Positions 1 to 7,491 of a stretch of DNA of 45,134 nt are shown piece after piece. A program made the translations under genes and the position numbers. Every line of letters begins with the position of its first letter. Position 1 is the first letter of the stretch. The stretch lies in contig CABXFE010000005.1 in NCBI GenBank assembly GCA_902511425.1, positions 1 to 45,134 of the forward strand, in the 5' to 3' direction. Below the pieces are notes generated by a model, which did no database searches, was not told the DNA's origin, and saw only the letters and a list, made by a program, of their open reading frames with translations. This DNA is from an uncultured SAR86 cluster bacterium (GTDB lineage Bacteria; Pseudomonadota; Gammaproteobacteria; Magnimaribacterales; D2472).

Positions 1-479
1 TTGAGGCATCAAAAGTTTTCTATGATGCAGTTTTAGGTACTCTAGGTTGCAAACCCGGAATATTATCAGTTAACCCAACTGGTCAAACAAGATACCTATA
101 CATTCATGATGGGAATATGTTTATTGTTTCAGAGCCAATCAATGATGAGCCATCAACAATTGGTAACGGTAGCACTATTGGTTTCTTGGTTCCGGACGAA
201 GAGACTGGGAATGCCTGGCATCAAGCAGGCATAGACAATGGAGGTGAAACTTGTGAAGGCCCTCCAGGCATAAGAGATGTTAAAAAGCTTATGGGAACAA
301 ATATGTATCTTGCATATCTTAGAGATCCATCAGGAAATAAGAGTCTTAAAGTTACCAATAAAATTGGTCCAAAATCAACGGCGGAAATTTTGATAAACAT
401 GAAGGCGCTGCCCCATATGGCAGCAAGTAATGTAAGCAAGAACCAATCTTTAGTTTCCATGAAATTCATAGGGTTATAA
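1..479 (+). CDS. VOC (glyoxalase/bleomycin resistance) family protein, 5'-partial, 3' end replaced
   Basis: The reading frame is open from base 3 to the stop at 477-479, so the start lies outside the window. The visible part reads like a VOC-fold protein: A..FYDAVLGTLG near the left edge, a middle strand YLYIHDGNMFIV, and the closing strand AYLRDPSGNK that normally sits a few residues before the C-terminus. After that lysine (339-341) the frame continues for about 45 residues with no VOC character. This tail is the antisense of a transporter N-terminus, so the gene has probably lost its last codons in a deletion and reads into foreign sequence. The metal site cannot be judged from this fragment, and the substrate is unknown. 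Confidence 0.72.
   Translation, partial: EASKVFYDAVLGTLGCKPGILSVNPTGQTRYLYIHDGNMFIVSEPINDEPSTIGNGSTIGFLVPDEETGNAWHQAGIDNGGETCEGPPGIRDVKKLMGTNMYLAYLRDPSGNKSLKVTNKIGPKSTAEILINMKALPHMAASNVSKNQSLVSMKFIGL
338..469 (-). pseudogene. N-terminal remnant of an EamA/DMT-superfamily transporter
   Basis: Reading minus from the ATG at 469-467 (a second ATG is at 460) gives about 44 residues typical of the first helix of EamA/RhaT-type drug/metabolite transporters: an acidic/lysine start, WFLLTLLAAIWGSAFMFIK, then DFGPILLVTLRLL. The frame stays open to 221, but from about base 338 the residues are the antisense of the VOC gene and no longer look like membrane helix. An intact family member has about 10 helices and 280-300 residues, so roughly 85% of the gene is missing. 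The convergent arrangement fits a single deletion that removed the 3' ends of both genes. Confidence 0.7.
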
Positions 480-536
480 AAAGTTGATGAATTTTAAACT
501 AATAGAGAAAGTTTAGGGCAATAAATTAGATTTGTT

Positions 537-567
537 AAAAAAAAGAAGCCTCTCGAGAGAGGCTTCT
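537..567 (-). terminator. Rho-independent terminator on the minus strand
   Basis: A perfect 10-bp stem AGAAGCCTCT/AGAGGCTTCT with a 4-base loop spans 544-567. On the minus strand it is followed directly by a run of eight T (537-544). It ends the leader or small RNA described at 537-745 and lies about 70 bases upstream of the EamA remnant start, which is the usual place for an attenuator. Confidence 0.8.
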
Positions 568-668
568 AACTATCAGAGTTAGATAAGTCTGATAGGCGGA
601 TTCAGAGTTTCACCTCTTGTCAAAAGGCGAACCCTCCGTTTCCTAATTTATTATAAATACTAATAAGA

Positions 669-701
669 TCACCTCCTGCGCAAGGGTATTAAAACAAGCA
701 T
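669..701 (-). CDS. Candidate 10-residue leader peptide
   Basis: On the minus strand ATG (701-699) opens the peptide MLVLIPLRRR and stops at TGA (671-669). A Shine-Dalgarno-like AAGGGG (about 715-710) sits 8 bases before the ATG. The last codons are CGC AGG AGG TGA; the two rare arginine codons plus the stop form the strong AGGAGGTGATC ribosome-binding sequence. That design, a short ORF ending on a strong internal SD before hairpins and a terminator, resembles translation-coupled attenuation, but so short an ORF can occur by chance. Confidence 0.3.
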   Translation of the reverse strand: MLVLIPLRRR

Positions 702-749
702 AAATAAATCCCCTTAGTAATTTATTTATACGACTTCTAATTAAAATTA

Positions 750-779
750 TATATATAAAAGCCTAGAATTAAAGGGCAA
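750..779 (-). promoter_or_regulatory. Sigma70-like promoter for the leader/small RNA
   Basis: Minus strand: TTGCCC (779-774) and an AT repeat giving TATATA at 757-752 (16-base spacer) or 755-750 (18-base spacer). The predicted start is near 745. The -10 is in a low-complexity AT run, so the match is only moderately informative. Confidence 0.4.
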
Positions 780-802
780 TTATTCTAAAAAATAAACTAG
801 TG

Positions 803-1036
803 CTAGTGCAGTAATTCAGGTTGATAGTACTCTTTATTTTCAACCAGACTAAGAGCAAAATCCTCATCTTTTGAAGATTCATCTACATTGTTTAAATCAA
901 GATAAACTAAAGCTTTTTGGATATCTGCACCGAAATATTTGAATGCAATTGTTTTCAAGCCTGCATCCTTGTCAACAAATTCCTCATACTCATTAAATAT
1001 TGGATCTAAAGTGTTTAAATGTACTATGTTATTCAT
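803..1036 (-). CDS. Small acidic protein of unknown function, predicted SOS (LexA) regulated
   Basis: A 77-codon ORF starting at ATG 1036-1034, preceded by AGG at SD distance. I do not recognise the family. The product is soluble, rich in Asp/Glu, with no signal peptide or membrane helix. Its context is informative: a perfect CTG-N10-CAG LexA box lies 11 bases upstream of the start codon and overlaps the -10 of a TTGACT promoter. The gene is therefore expected to be induced by DNA damage. Small LexA-regulated proteins are often division inhibitors (SulA type) or toxins, but nothing in the sequence itself shows this. It is followed by the AT-rich promoter region of the leader RNA. Confidence 0.65.
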   Translation of the reverse strand: MNNIVHLNTLDPIFNEYEEFVDKDAGLKTIAFKYFGADIQKALVYLDLNNVDESSKDEDFALSLVENKEYYQPELLH

Positions 1037-1047
1037 ATTTATTACCT

Positions 1048-1069
1048 ATACTGTATATTTATACAGTAT
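1048..1069. promoter_or_regulatory. LexA (SOS) box
   Basis: The core CTGTATATTTATACAG (1051-1066) is a perfect CTG-N10-CAG site, and the full 10-bp inverted repeat with 2-base spacer spans 1048-1069. It matches the gammaproteobacterial LexA consensus. It sits between the divergent genes at 803-1036 and 1138-1650, much closer to the former. Confidence 0.85.
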
Positions 1070-1096
1070 TTAATAACATTAATAAGATTAAGTCAA
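1068..1096 (-). promoter_or_regulatory. Promoter of the LexA-controlled small gene
   Basis: Minus strand TTGACT (1096-1091), a 17-base spacer, then TTAAAT (1073-1068). The -10 overlaps the edge of the LexA box by two bases, so LexA binding would block polymerase or promoter clearance. Confidence 0.55.
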
Positions 1097-1137
1097 CTAT
1101 TGGATCTGAATGAGTAATAAATCAAAATACTGTTTAG

Positions 1138-1650
1138 ATGAAAAATATGATGGATGTAAGCAAACGAATTGAATCACTGGAAGCTATCAGTGCTATTAAG
1201 GACCTTAAATTTAAGTATTGGAAAGCTTGTGATACAAAAAAACCAATAGCTGTGCTTAAGTGCTTCCATACTGATAAGGTTGAGATAGATTTTGAAGATT
1301 TTGGTATCTTTCATTCAGCCCAAGATATGGTTGAGAAATATCAAATTAACTCGTGTCACGATCATCTAATTGAAAATCATTTAGGTAAAAATCCAGTTAT
1401 TGGCTTGTTATCAAACAATGAAGCAAATGGATTTTGGGCCATGTCCTATAGTTTGATAGATACAAAGAAAAAATTCACTTTAAACATTCAAGGAACTTAC
1501 AAAGACTTGTATGTAAAAAATGATTCTGGAGATTGGTTGATAAAAGAGTCTATGTTTAAAAAGACATCCGCCTTTTATAGATCTCTATCACCGTATCATT
1601 GTTCTCAACCTAGAATCGCAAGAAGTCTAGGATACAAAAATACTGTTTAA
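1138..1650 (+). CDS. SnoaL-like (NTF2 fold) domain protein
   Basis: A 170-codon ORF with the layout of SnoaL-like proteins: an N-terminal helix RIESLEAISAIKDLKFKYW, an aspartate-containing strand (TDKVEIDFEDFGIF), a mid-protein histidine pair region (HDHLIENHLGKNP), and C-terminal strands FTLNIQGTYKDLYVKND...GDWLIKE. Members are enzymes or ligand binders on small polar organics; the substrate here is unknown. The ATG at 1138 has no clear SD; ATGs at 1147 and 1150 are alternatives. Its 3' end overlaps the convergent VOC gene by 24 bases. Whether the LexA box at 1048-1069 affects it is unclear. Confidence 0.7.
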   Translation: MKNMMDVSKRIESLEAISAIKDLKFKYWKACDTKKPIAVLKCFHTDKVEIDFEDFGIFHSAQDMVEKYQINSCHDHLIENHLGKNPVIGLLSNNEANGFWAMSYSLIDTKKKFTLNIQGTYKDLYVKNDSGDWLIKESMFKKTSAFYRSLSPYHCSQPRIARSLGYKNTV

Positions 1651-2040
1651 ACTTTTAAAAGCTTTGAATTCCAATGCGTTTCCACATGGGTCTTGAAGAA
1701 ACATGGTTCTCTGCTCTCCTGGCTTGCCGGCAAATCGGATCTTAGGCTCTATGATAAAACTTTGTTTTTTGCTCTTGAGCTTATGGGCCAAGCTATCAAA
1801 CTGATCAAAGTCAAGTATGACTCCAAAATGAGGAACTGGCACTGCATCGCCATCGACTGGATTTATATTTTTTATATTAGATTCCTGCACATAATGACAA
1901 ACAAGCTGATGACCAAATAAATTAAAATCAATCCATGAATCACTCTCTCTACCTCTATCGCATCCAAGTATGTTTTCATAAAAATCGGCTGCTTTTGCTA
2001 AATCATTGACGGGAATAGCTAAATGAAATGGATTCTTCAT
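1627..2040 (-). CDS. VOC family (glyoxalase-like) protein
   Basis: A 137-residue protein, the normal size for a single VOC domain. It shows the opening strand MKNPFHLAIPVNDLAKAADFYENILGC in family form (H7 as likely metal ligand, FYENILG helix), a middle HFGVILDFDQFDSLAHKL (second histidine) and the closing strand MFLQDPCGNALEFKAF with a conserved Glu. Together these give the H/H/E metal-site pattern of glyoxalase/dioxygenase-like VOC proteins. Function is not predictable further; related proteins are often annotated as glyoxalase or bleomycin resistance. It is convergent with, and overlaps, the SnoaL-like gene. Confidence 0.85.
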   Translation of the reverse strand: MKNPFHLAIPVNDLAKAADFYENILGCDRGRESDSWIDFNLFGHQLVCHYVQESNIKNINPVDGDAVPVPHFGVILDFDQFDSLAHKLKSKKQSFIIEPKIRFAGKPGEQRTMFLQDPCGNALEFKAFKSLNSIFVS

Positions 2041-2095
2041 GCTTATTCATTTGTTAAATGTTAAAATTAACATACTACATTAGGAATAAACGATT

Positions 2096-3913
2096 ATGAA
2101 AAAATTATTAAAGTACGTTGGTTATATAGTGTTAAGCGGCTTAGCTGTTGTATCGCTGTATTTGGTAAATTTATTTTTAATGAAACCTTATTCAATAGAT
2201 CATTATTTAGCCAAAGAGCTTACAGTAAGCTTGTTAGATTCACCGGAATTTATGACTTACATAGGAATTTTTGATCCCTTCAATGCAATCTTGAAACATA
2301 ACCAAAAGTTAAGTATTGATAGCCTGGAAGATAGTGAGAAAGATCACCAAGATACAATTAAACACCTTGAGATGCTTAAAAAATATAACCCACAAAATTT
2401 AACTGATGTGCAAAGGGTTACTCAAAAGATAGCTATTTTTGATACAGAAAACAGCATTGATAGATTTGAAAACTTTAGATTTCATTCCTATCCATTCAAT
2501 CAAATCAGCGGCAATCACCTCAACGGCGTTGAGTTTATGACAGATACGCATCCCATACGCAATTATAGAGAAGCCACAGATTATATTAAAAGAGTCAGAC
2601 TCTTTGATGATTCTATGAATTCTGATTTGATTTGGTTAGAGGAACAAAAAAAATTAGGTATCTTTGCTCCTAAATTTGTATTTGATCACGTCATCAGGCA
2701 GTTGAAAGAATTATTGGCTTACACAGATAATAATAATCCATTGATGCAGGTATTTATCAGAAAAGTAAATGAGTTAGATATTTCAAACAAGAAAAAACAA
2801 GCTTTATTTAATGAGTTGAGTGAGGTTATTCAGTCTGATGTGAAACCAGGATATAAATCAATTCTTCAATACATGGAAAGCAACTATGATCTGGCAAATC
2901 AGCATCATGGTGTTTGGTCTCTGCCAAATGGTGATGATTTTTATGCATCTCGTCTAAGGTCATACACCACAACTGATTATACCGCTGAAGAAATTCATCA
3001 AATTGGTCTTGCAGAGGTTGAAAGAATTGGTAACCGAATGAAAGAAATTTTTATTTTATTGGGTTATGAGGTCAATAAGCCGATAGGTGAAATGATGAAT
3101 GATTTAAATGAAAATCCAGAATTTCTCTATGCCGATACTCCTGATCGAAAAGAAATCGTAATTGCAGATTACAATCAAATGGTTAAAGAGGCAGAAGTAG
3201 ATGTGAGACCCTATTTCGAAAGATTTCCAGTTAGCCCAGTTGAAGTTAGGGCTGTTCCTGAATATTCAGAAAAAACAGCTGCTGGAGGATATTATCAAGC
3301 CCCCAGTCTGGATGGATCGCGTCCAGGTGTTTTTTATGCAAATTTATATGACATCAAGCAGACGCCGATATTCGGCATGAGAACCCTTACATTCCACGAA
3401 GCTGTTCCAGGTCATCATTTTCAAATTGCCTTAAATCAAGAAAATGAAGACCTCACGTTATACAGGAAGATGGGATATAGGACTTCAGCTTTTACTGAAG
3501 GTTGGGCTTTGTATTCAGAGCAATTAGCTGTTGAGGTTGGAATGACTAAAAATCTATATGATGAGCTAGGTGTTTTACAAAGCGAAATGTTTAGAGCTAA
3601 TAGACTGGTTGTTGATACTGGTATGCATTTTAAGAAATGGACCAGAGAAGAAGCCATGGAATATATGAAAGCAACCACTGGTATGTCTGATACCGAAGTA
3701 AGAGTTGAGATTGAGCGTTATATTGTCTGGCCTGGTCAAGCGACAAGCTACAAAATGGGTATGCTTAAAATATTAGAATTAAGAGAAAAAGCAAAAGATG
3801 CACTAGGTGATAAATTTGATATTAAGAAATTTCATACAATTGTTCTTGATCAAGGTATTGTGCCTCTATTCATTCTTGAGGACATCATTAATGAGTGGAT
3901 CGAATCTTTCTAA
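2096..3913 (+). CDS. DUF885 family protein, putative zinc metallopeptidase
   Basis: A 605-residue protein with an N-terminal membrane anchor or uncleaved signal (residues 8-30, YVGYIVLSGLAVVSLYLVN). The diagnostic DUF885 motif HEAVPGHH lies at about 434-441, followed by the downstream helix with TEGWALYSEQLA (about 470) that supplies the acidic ligand. Length matches the family. DUF885 proteins resemble M32/M3-like metallopeptidases; in marine heterotrophs they are common exported or periplasmic proteins likely used on peptides. The start follows a weak GGAATAAA ribosome site. The stop overlaps the convergent membrane-protein gene by 4 bases. Confidence 0.85.
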   Translation: MKKLLKYVGYIVLSGLAVVSLYLVNLFLMKPYSIDHYLAKELTVSLLDSPEFMTYIGIFDPFNAILKHNQKLSIDSLEDSEKDHQDTIKHLEMLKKYNPQNLTDVQRVTQKIAIFDTENSIDRFENFRFHSYPFNQISGNHLNGVEFMTDTHPIRNYREATDYIKRVRLFDDSMNSDLIWLEEQKKLGIFAPKFVFDHVIRQLKELLAYTDNNNPLMQVFIRKVNELDISNKKKQALFNELSEVIQSDVKPGYKSILQYMESNYDLANQHHGVWSLPNGDDFYASRLRSYTTTDYTAEEIHQIGLAEVERIGNRMKEIFILLGYEVNKPIGEMMNDLNENPEFLYADTPDRKEIVIADYNQMVKEAEVDVRPYFERFPVSPVEVRAVPEYSEKTAAGGYYQAPSLDGSRPGVFYANLYDIKQTPIFGMRTLTFHEAVPGHHFQIALNQENEDLTLYRKMGYRTSAFTEGWALYSEQLAVEVGMTKNLYDELGVLQSEMFRANRLVVDTGMHFKKWTREEAMEYMKATTGMSDTEVRVEIERYIVWPGQATSYKMGMLKILELREKAKDALGDKFDIKKFHTIVLDQGIVPLFILEDIINEWIESF

Positions 3914-4491
3914 CTCTTCGACAAAACTGGTTTAAGGAAAATTGCTAGTAACACAAACACAAGCAGCACTCCAAGCATATCTCCGATAAAAAATCTGAGC
4001 ACTTGATTAATATCCGCTTCAACAAACATTCCAGTTTTAGGCTCAAAGTTCACATGCATCTGGCTTAAGCAAAAGTTTACGAGCAAAGCGTTAAAAAAAG
4101 AAGATATCATGGTGATTAATCCTATGTGCTGATAATTTCTCTTATTTAAAGGACTTTGACGGGTTGTTCCGAGAGGGAAGCCAAAAAATTTCAAGGAATA
4201 CAAAGCAGCTGGAACAGATAACACGCTAATTAAAGACGTCATCAGTAAAGGAACGTTATAGGCTTCTTCCGCAATAAAATATGGCCCCCATAGCTCGGCT
4301 AAATATAAACCTGGTATAGACCTCCAACCAAAATAAACTATCATTAAAACCCTTGCAGCATGAGGTAAGTAAATAAGGCTGCCCACCCAGTTTGGAATAA
4401 CTCCAGATTGAACTGTAAAAAAAGACCAAATAACCCATAACACAGATGAAAAAATAAATGCAGTAAGTGAACTTAATACAAAATTTTTCAC
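3910..4491 (-). CDS. Integral membrane protein of unknown function
   Basis: A 193-residue, very hydrophobic protein with about five to six predicted helices: residues 5-27, 40-60 (LPHAARVLMIVYFGWRSIP), 78-98, 120-140 and 165-187. The stretch RVLMIVYFGWRSIPGLYLAEL faintly recalls MASE1-type sensory membrane domains, but no signalling output domain follows, so I leave it unnamed. It is the second gene of a two-gene minus unit, 24 bases after a small winged-helix regulator, which suggests the regulator controls it. Confidence 0.6.
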   Translation of the reverse strand: MKNFVLSSLTAFIFSSVLWVIWSFFTVQSGVIPNWVGSLIYLPHAARVLMIVYFGWRSIPGLYLAELWGPYFIAEEAYNVPLLMTSLISVLSVPAALYSLKFFGFPLGTTRQSPLNKRNYQHIGLITMISSFFNALLVNFCLSQMHVNFEPKTGMFVEADINQVLRFFIGDMLGVLLVFVLLAIFLKPVLSKS

Positions 4492-4515
4492 TAAAAATTA
4501 CCTTATTTTGGTTGG

Positions 4516-4815
4516 TTAATTATGGACAGGATTTAAAATCACAAGCGATTCTCTGCCATCTTCTTCTGATTGGGTAAGTTGAATAACGCCCTCTAAGGAT
4601 AATTTCTTTAAAGTTTTATACACTGTAGAGCGCGACATACCAGACTTTTCAACAATTTCCGTAATATTCGATCTTCCACTGCTATCTGCAGAGCCAATAA
4701 TAATGGTATAAAAAACTTTTAATTCATTTGGTGTTAGATGCCCAATATTAAGATCTTTTTCTAGACCATAAAGCATATTGAGCGCATCGCTAATATTTTC
4801 ATAAAATTTATTCAT
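4516..4815 (-). CDS. Small winged-helix transcriptional regulator (MarR/TrmB-like)
   Basis: A 99-residue DNA-binding protein. Residues 27-95 form a winged helix: HLTPNELKVFYTIIIG (helix 1), NITEIVEKSGMSRSTVYKTLKKL (helix-turn-helix) and a wing GVIQLTQSEEDGRESLVI. The MSRSTVYKTLKKL recognition helix is typical of MarR/TrmB repressors. The short N-terminal helix could serve dimerisation. It heads a two-gene unit with the membrane protein at 3910-4491 and is probably autoregulatory. The ligand is unknown. Confidence 0.75.
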   Translation of the reverse strand: MNKFYENISDALNMLYGLEKDLNIGHLTPNELKVFYTIIIGSADSSGRSNITEIVEKSGMSRSTVYKTLKKLSLEGVIQLTQSEEDGRESLVILNPVHN

Positions 4816-4901
4816 TGATAAGTAATTATTTAATACCCTGAGATAACTTTAATAGAAGAATTAAAATTTGTCACATGCATACCAAACTTCTCGATGGACA
4901 T

Positions 4902-4991
4902 TGGCGGAGAGACGGGGATTCGAACCCCGGAACCAGTTGCCCAGTTACTACCTTTCCAAGGTAGCGCAATCGACCACTCTGCCATCTCTCC
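4902..4991 (-). tRNA. tRNA-Ser(GGA)
   Basis: Minus strand: 7-bp acceptor stem GGAGAGA/TCTCTCC, anticodon stem-loop CTACC-TTGGAAA-GGTAG giving anticodon GGA, a long class II variable arm, T-loop GGTTCGAATCC, discriminator G and an encoded CCA end (4904-4902). All stems pair. Confidence 0.97.
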
Positions 4992-5025
4992 TGCTATTAG
5001 GTAAGGCATTTTACATTAACTAAAC

Positions 5026-7491
5026 CTAAGAATCTCTCAAAGTGATCATTGGCGAGGCATAAATACTCTTTCTAATTGAGATAACGCCTGCAATAAATAT
5101 AAAACCAATACCAAACAAATAACTCAATCCAAGAATTAATAAATTTGGTGAATAAATCAGATCTAGAAATTGAATAAAAATTACAGATGATAGAGCTATA
5201 GAGAATATAATTGCTGTTGTTGCAGATAATAGACCCAAAATCAAAAACTCTGATGCTGCTGATTTAAAAATTAGGGCTCTACTGGCTCCAATGGCATGCA
5301 TAATTGCTGTTTCTTTGGTTCGCTGATCTCTGTTTGAATATACAGAAGCAATTAAAGCTAGGATTCCTGCTATAAACGTAAGAAAGAATATATATTGCAC
5401 GGCCAATGAGGCGCTTGCTAGCGAGCTTTTACCTTGTTCAATAATTGCCTCTAAATTAACACTGGTGATTGTGGGAAAACGATTAGTAAAGTTATTCATA
5501 AACTTTTGTGAGTTTTCTAGCTTGATGCTCGTAATGTATGAATTGGGCAATTCTCTTCCTGCTGCAGGAGAAAGAATAAAAAAGAAATTTGGAGAAAAGC
5601 TTTGCCATTCAATTTCTCTAAAGCTAGATACAGTAACACTAAATGTTTTACCTCCAGCTGAAAAAATGAGCTCATCACCTATCATAAGATTCATTGATTC
5701 TGCTATCTCTCGATCAATTGATACTTCTGCGACCTCATTACCGTTAGTCCACCATTCGCCCTCTACCAATGAATTACTTAGGGGTAATTGATTCTGCCAA
5801 GTTAGATTTGCCTCACGCTCCATAAGATTATCAAAGTTGATATCTTCAGATCCAGGTCGAGCTGCTGATAAAAGTCTACCTCGAATCAAAGGAGTAAAAT
5901 CTGGAACGACGTTTCCTTGGTCTTTGAAGTAATTAGATATGGGATCTAGGTTGTATTGCTGAATATTAAATAAAAAATAGTTTGGTGTATCTTCATCTAG
6001 GGTTTCGGTCCATGAATCAACCAAATCTGTTCTTGTTTCAGCAAGCACAACAAGAAATAACAATGAAAGCCCAAATATAATTACTTGTAAAATACTATCA
6101 TTTCCTCGCTGAACTATATTTTTTAGACCTAATTTCCAACCTGTTCCATAAGAAAATTTCATACTGGAAAGCCCATAAATTAACAGCCTGCCTATTAAAT
6201 ATAAAGAGAAAGTGACTAAGATCAATGAAATAACTATGTATATAATTAATTTAATGTCTTGAAATAAAGCACCTAGAAATCCAAACATTGTAAAAAAAGC
6301 AACTAGATAAATCATGAGGTTGCTCGATAGCTTGATATTAAAGTCATTCCTTAAAATTCTGATAGGCTCAGTTTCACTTAGGATTTTTATATATGGAGAT
6401 GCTGTTGCAAATATCACAAAAGCAGCTGTAATGAAGCCAAGAATTACAGGTCGAGATGACGGCGGCGGTAAATCTGCATTAATAATTCCTTGTAAAGTAG
6501 AAAGCAAGAGATGCTGCAGCCCATAACCAAAAATCAATCCTAGTGACGAAGCAAAAATAGCAACTAGTGTGAGCTGCATAATTTGATGTCCTAATATAAA
6601 TAACTTTGAAGCTCCAAAGACTTTCATTAATGAAGTATGAAGAAGGTTTCTGCTTGCATACCGTCTTACCGCCATCATGGATGCAATAACAGAAATAATA
6701 ATAGTGAAAAGACTAGCTAAATTAAAAAAGGTTGTTGAATTAGCTATATCTTCTCCAAGATTATCTCCGATGTCTAATGCATTTTGCACTCTGATATTGG
6801 CTGGCATACCTTCTAAAGACTTCTCAAAACGTTCAAGGTTATCTTGAGTTCCTGAAAAAAGGTTTCTATAAACAACCCTGCTCCCAGTTTGAATCACCCC
6901 CATTGCATCAACATCATTTATATTCACAATTGCAATCGGATAAAAACCTACAAAGCTAGAGTTTCTGTCAGGATAATCTTCAATAATGCCCTCAACTATA
7001 AAATTTTTATTACCAATAGAAACCTTATCCAACTCCATTAACTCTAAAGTTTCTAATACCTTTCTTTCAATCCAGATATTGCCAGGCTCGGGTGAGCCAA
7101 AATGCTTAATTTTGGTTCCCTGAGAATTAACAATCTTTAATTCACCTCTTAATGGATATGATGCAGTTACAGCTTTAATAGAAGTAAGTAGATTATCGTC
7201 TTCTGTTATTACCATGCTCAGAAATGTAGACATCTCAGCAGAATCAAGATCATTTGCTGCAGCTAAGTCCAAATATTTTGAATCTATTTTAGATGCTGAT
7301 CGCAATACAAGATCTGCACCTAAAATACTTGAAGCCTGCATTTGCATGGAGGACTTAAGCCTGTCACCTAAAAATCCAACACTTGAGATCGATGTAACAG
7401 CTAAAACAATTGATAAAAATAATATTAATAAGTCGCCACTAAAAACTTCAGACCAGAATTTCTTTAAGCCATATAAAATGCCTCTAATCAC
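5026..7491 (-). CDS. ybbP: FtsX-like ABC transporter permease, YbbP type
   Basis: An 821-residue inner-membrane protein in two MacB/FtsX-like halves. Helix 1 is at about 19-37, followed by a large periplasmic domain (40-250), three helices around 255-365, more helices around 395-480, a second periplasmic domain (490-690), and three C-terminal helices (700-815). This matches YbbP of E. coli in size and plan. The ATG (7491-7489) overlaps the ybbA stop by ATGA, so the two are translationally coupled. With YbbA it forms an ABC complex next to a TesA-type lipase/thioesterase, as in E. coli; proposed roles are lipid or lipoprotein handling in the envelope, but the substrate is not established. Confidence 0.9.
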   Translation of the reverse strand: MIRGILYGLKKFWSEVFSGDLLILFLSIVLAVTSISSVGFLGDRLKSSMQMQASSILGADLVLRSASKIDSKYLDLAAANDLDSAEMSTFLSMVITEDDNLLTSIKAVTASYPLRGELKIVNSQGTKIKHFGSPEPGNIWIERKVLETLELMELDKVSIGNKNFIVEGIIEDYPDRNSSFVGFYPIAIVNINDVDAMGVIQTGSRVVYRNLFSGTQDNLERFEKSLEGMPANIRVQNALDIGDNLGEDIANSTTFFNLASLFTIIISVIASMMAVRRYASRNLLHTSLMKVFGASKLFILGHQIMQLTLVAIFASSLGLIFGYGLQHLLLSTLQGIINADLPPPSSRPVILGFITAAFVIFATASPYIKILSETEPIRILRNDFNIKLSSNLMIYLVAFFTMFGFLGALFQDIKLIIYIVISLILVTFSLYLIGRLLIYGLSSMKFSYGTGWKLGLKNIVQRGNDSILQVIIFGLSLLFLVVLAETRTDLVDSWTETLDEDTPNYFLFNIQQYNLDPISNYFKDQGNVVPDFTPLIRGRLLSAARPGSEDINFDNLMEREANLTWQNQLPLSNSLVEGEWWTNGNEVAEVSIDREIAESMNLMIGDELIFSAGGKTFSVTVSSFREIEWQSFSPNFFFILSPAAGRELPNSYITSIKLENSQKFMNNFTNRFPTITSVNLEAIIEQGKSSLASASLAVQYIFFLTFIAGILALIASVYSNRDQRTKETAIMHAIGASRALIFKSAASEFLILGLLSATTAIIFSIALSSVIFIQFLDLIYSPNLLILGLSYLFGIGFIFIAGVISIRKSIYASPMITLRDS

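Larger units (their letters stand above)
537..745 (-). ncRNA. Candidate structured leader or small RNA, about 210 nt
   Basis: This fills the 320-base gap between the VOC stop and the 77-codon gene. Read on the minus strand it has a promoter-like pair (750-779), a 10-codon ORF with its own ribosome site (669-701), and an 11-base match AGGAGGTGATC (677-667) to the full complement of the 16S rRNA 3' end. Successive hairpins follow: GGAGGG-UUCG-CCUUUU, AGAG-GUGAAA-CUCU, an 8-bp stem CTATCAGA/TCTGATAG (570-595), and a terminator. I do not recognise a known riboswitch or sRNA family. It could be the attenuator of the truncated EamA gene or an independent sRNA. Confidence 0.45.

Noticed and set aside
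221-337. Left half of the minus ORF 221-469 as part of a transporter
   Set aside because: These residues are the antisense of the VOC gene and have no membrane-helix character, so only the part right of about 338 is kept as the remnant.
667-677. GATCACCTCCT as a fragment of a 16S rRNA 3' end
   Set aside because: The match stops at 11 bases with no rRNA-like sequence on either side; a strong SD on the minus strand explains it better.
1125-1650. Repeated AAATACTGTTTA near 1128 and 1641 as direct repeats flanking the SnoaL-like gene
   Set aside because: Only about 12 bases match, the sequence is AT-rich, and there is no other sign of a mobile element.
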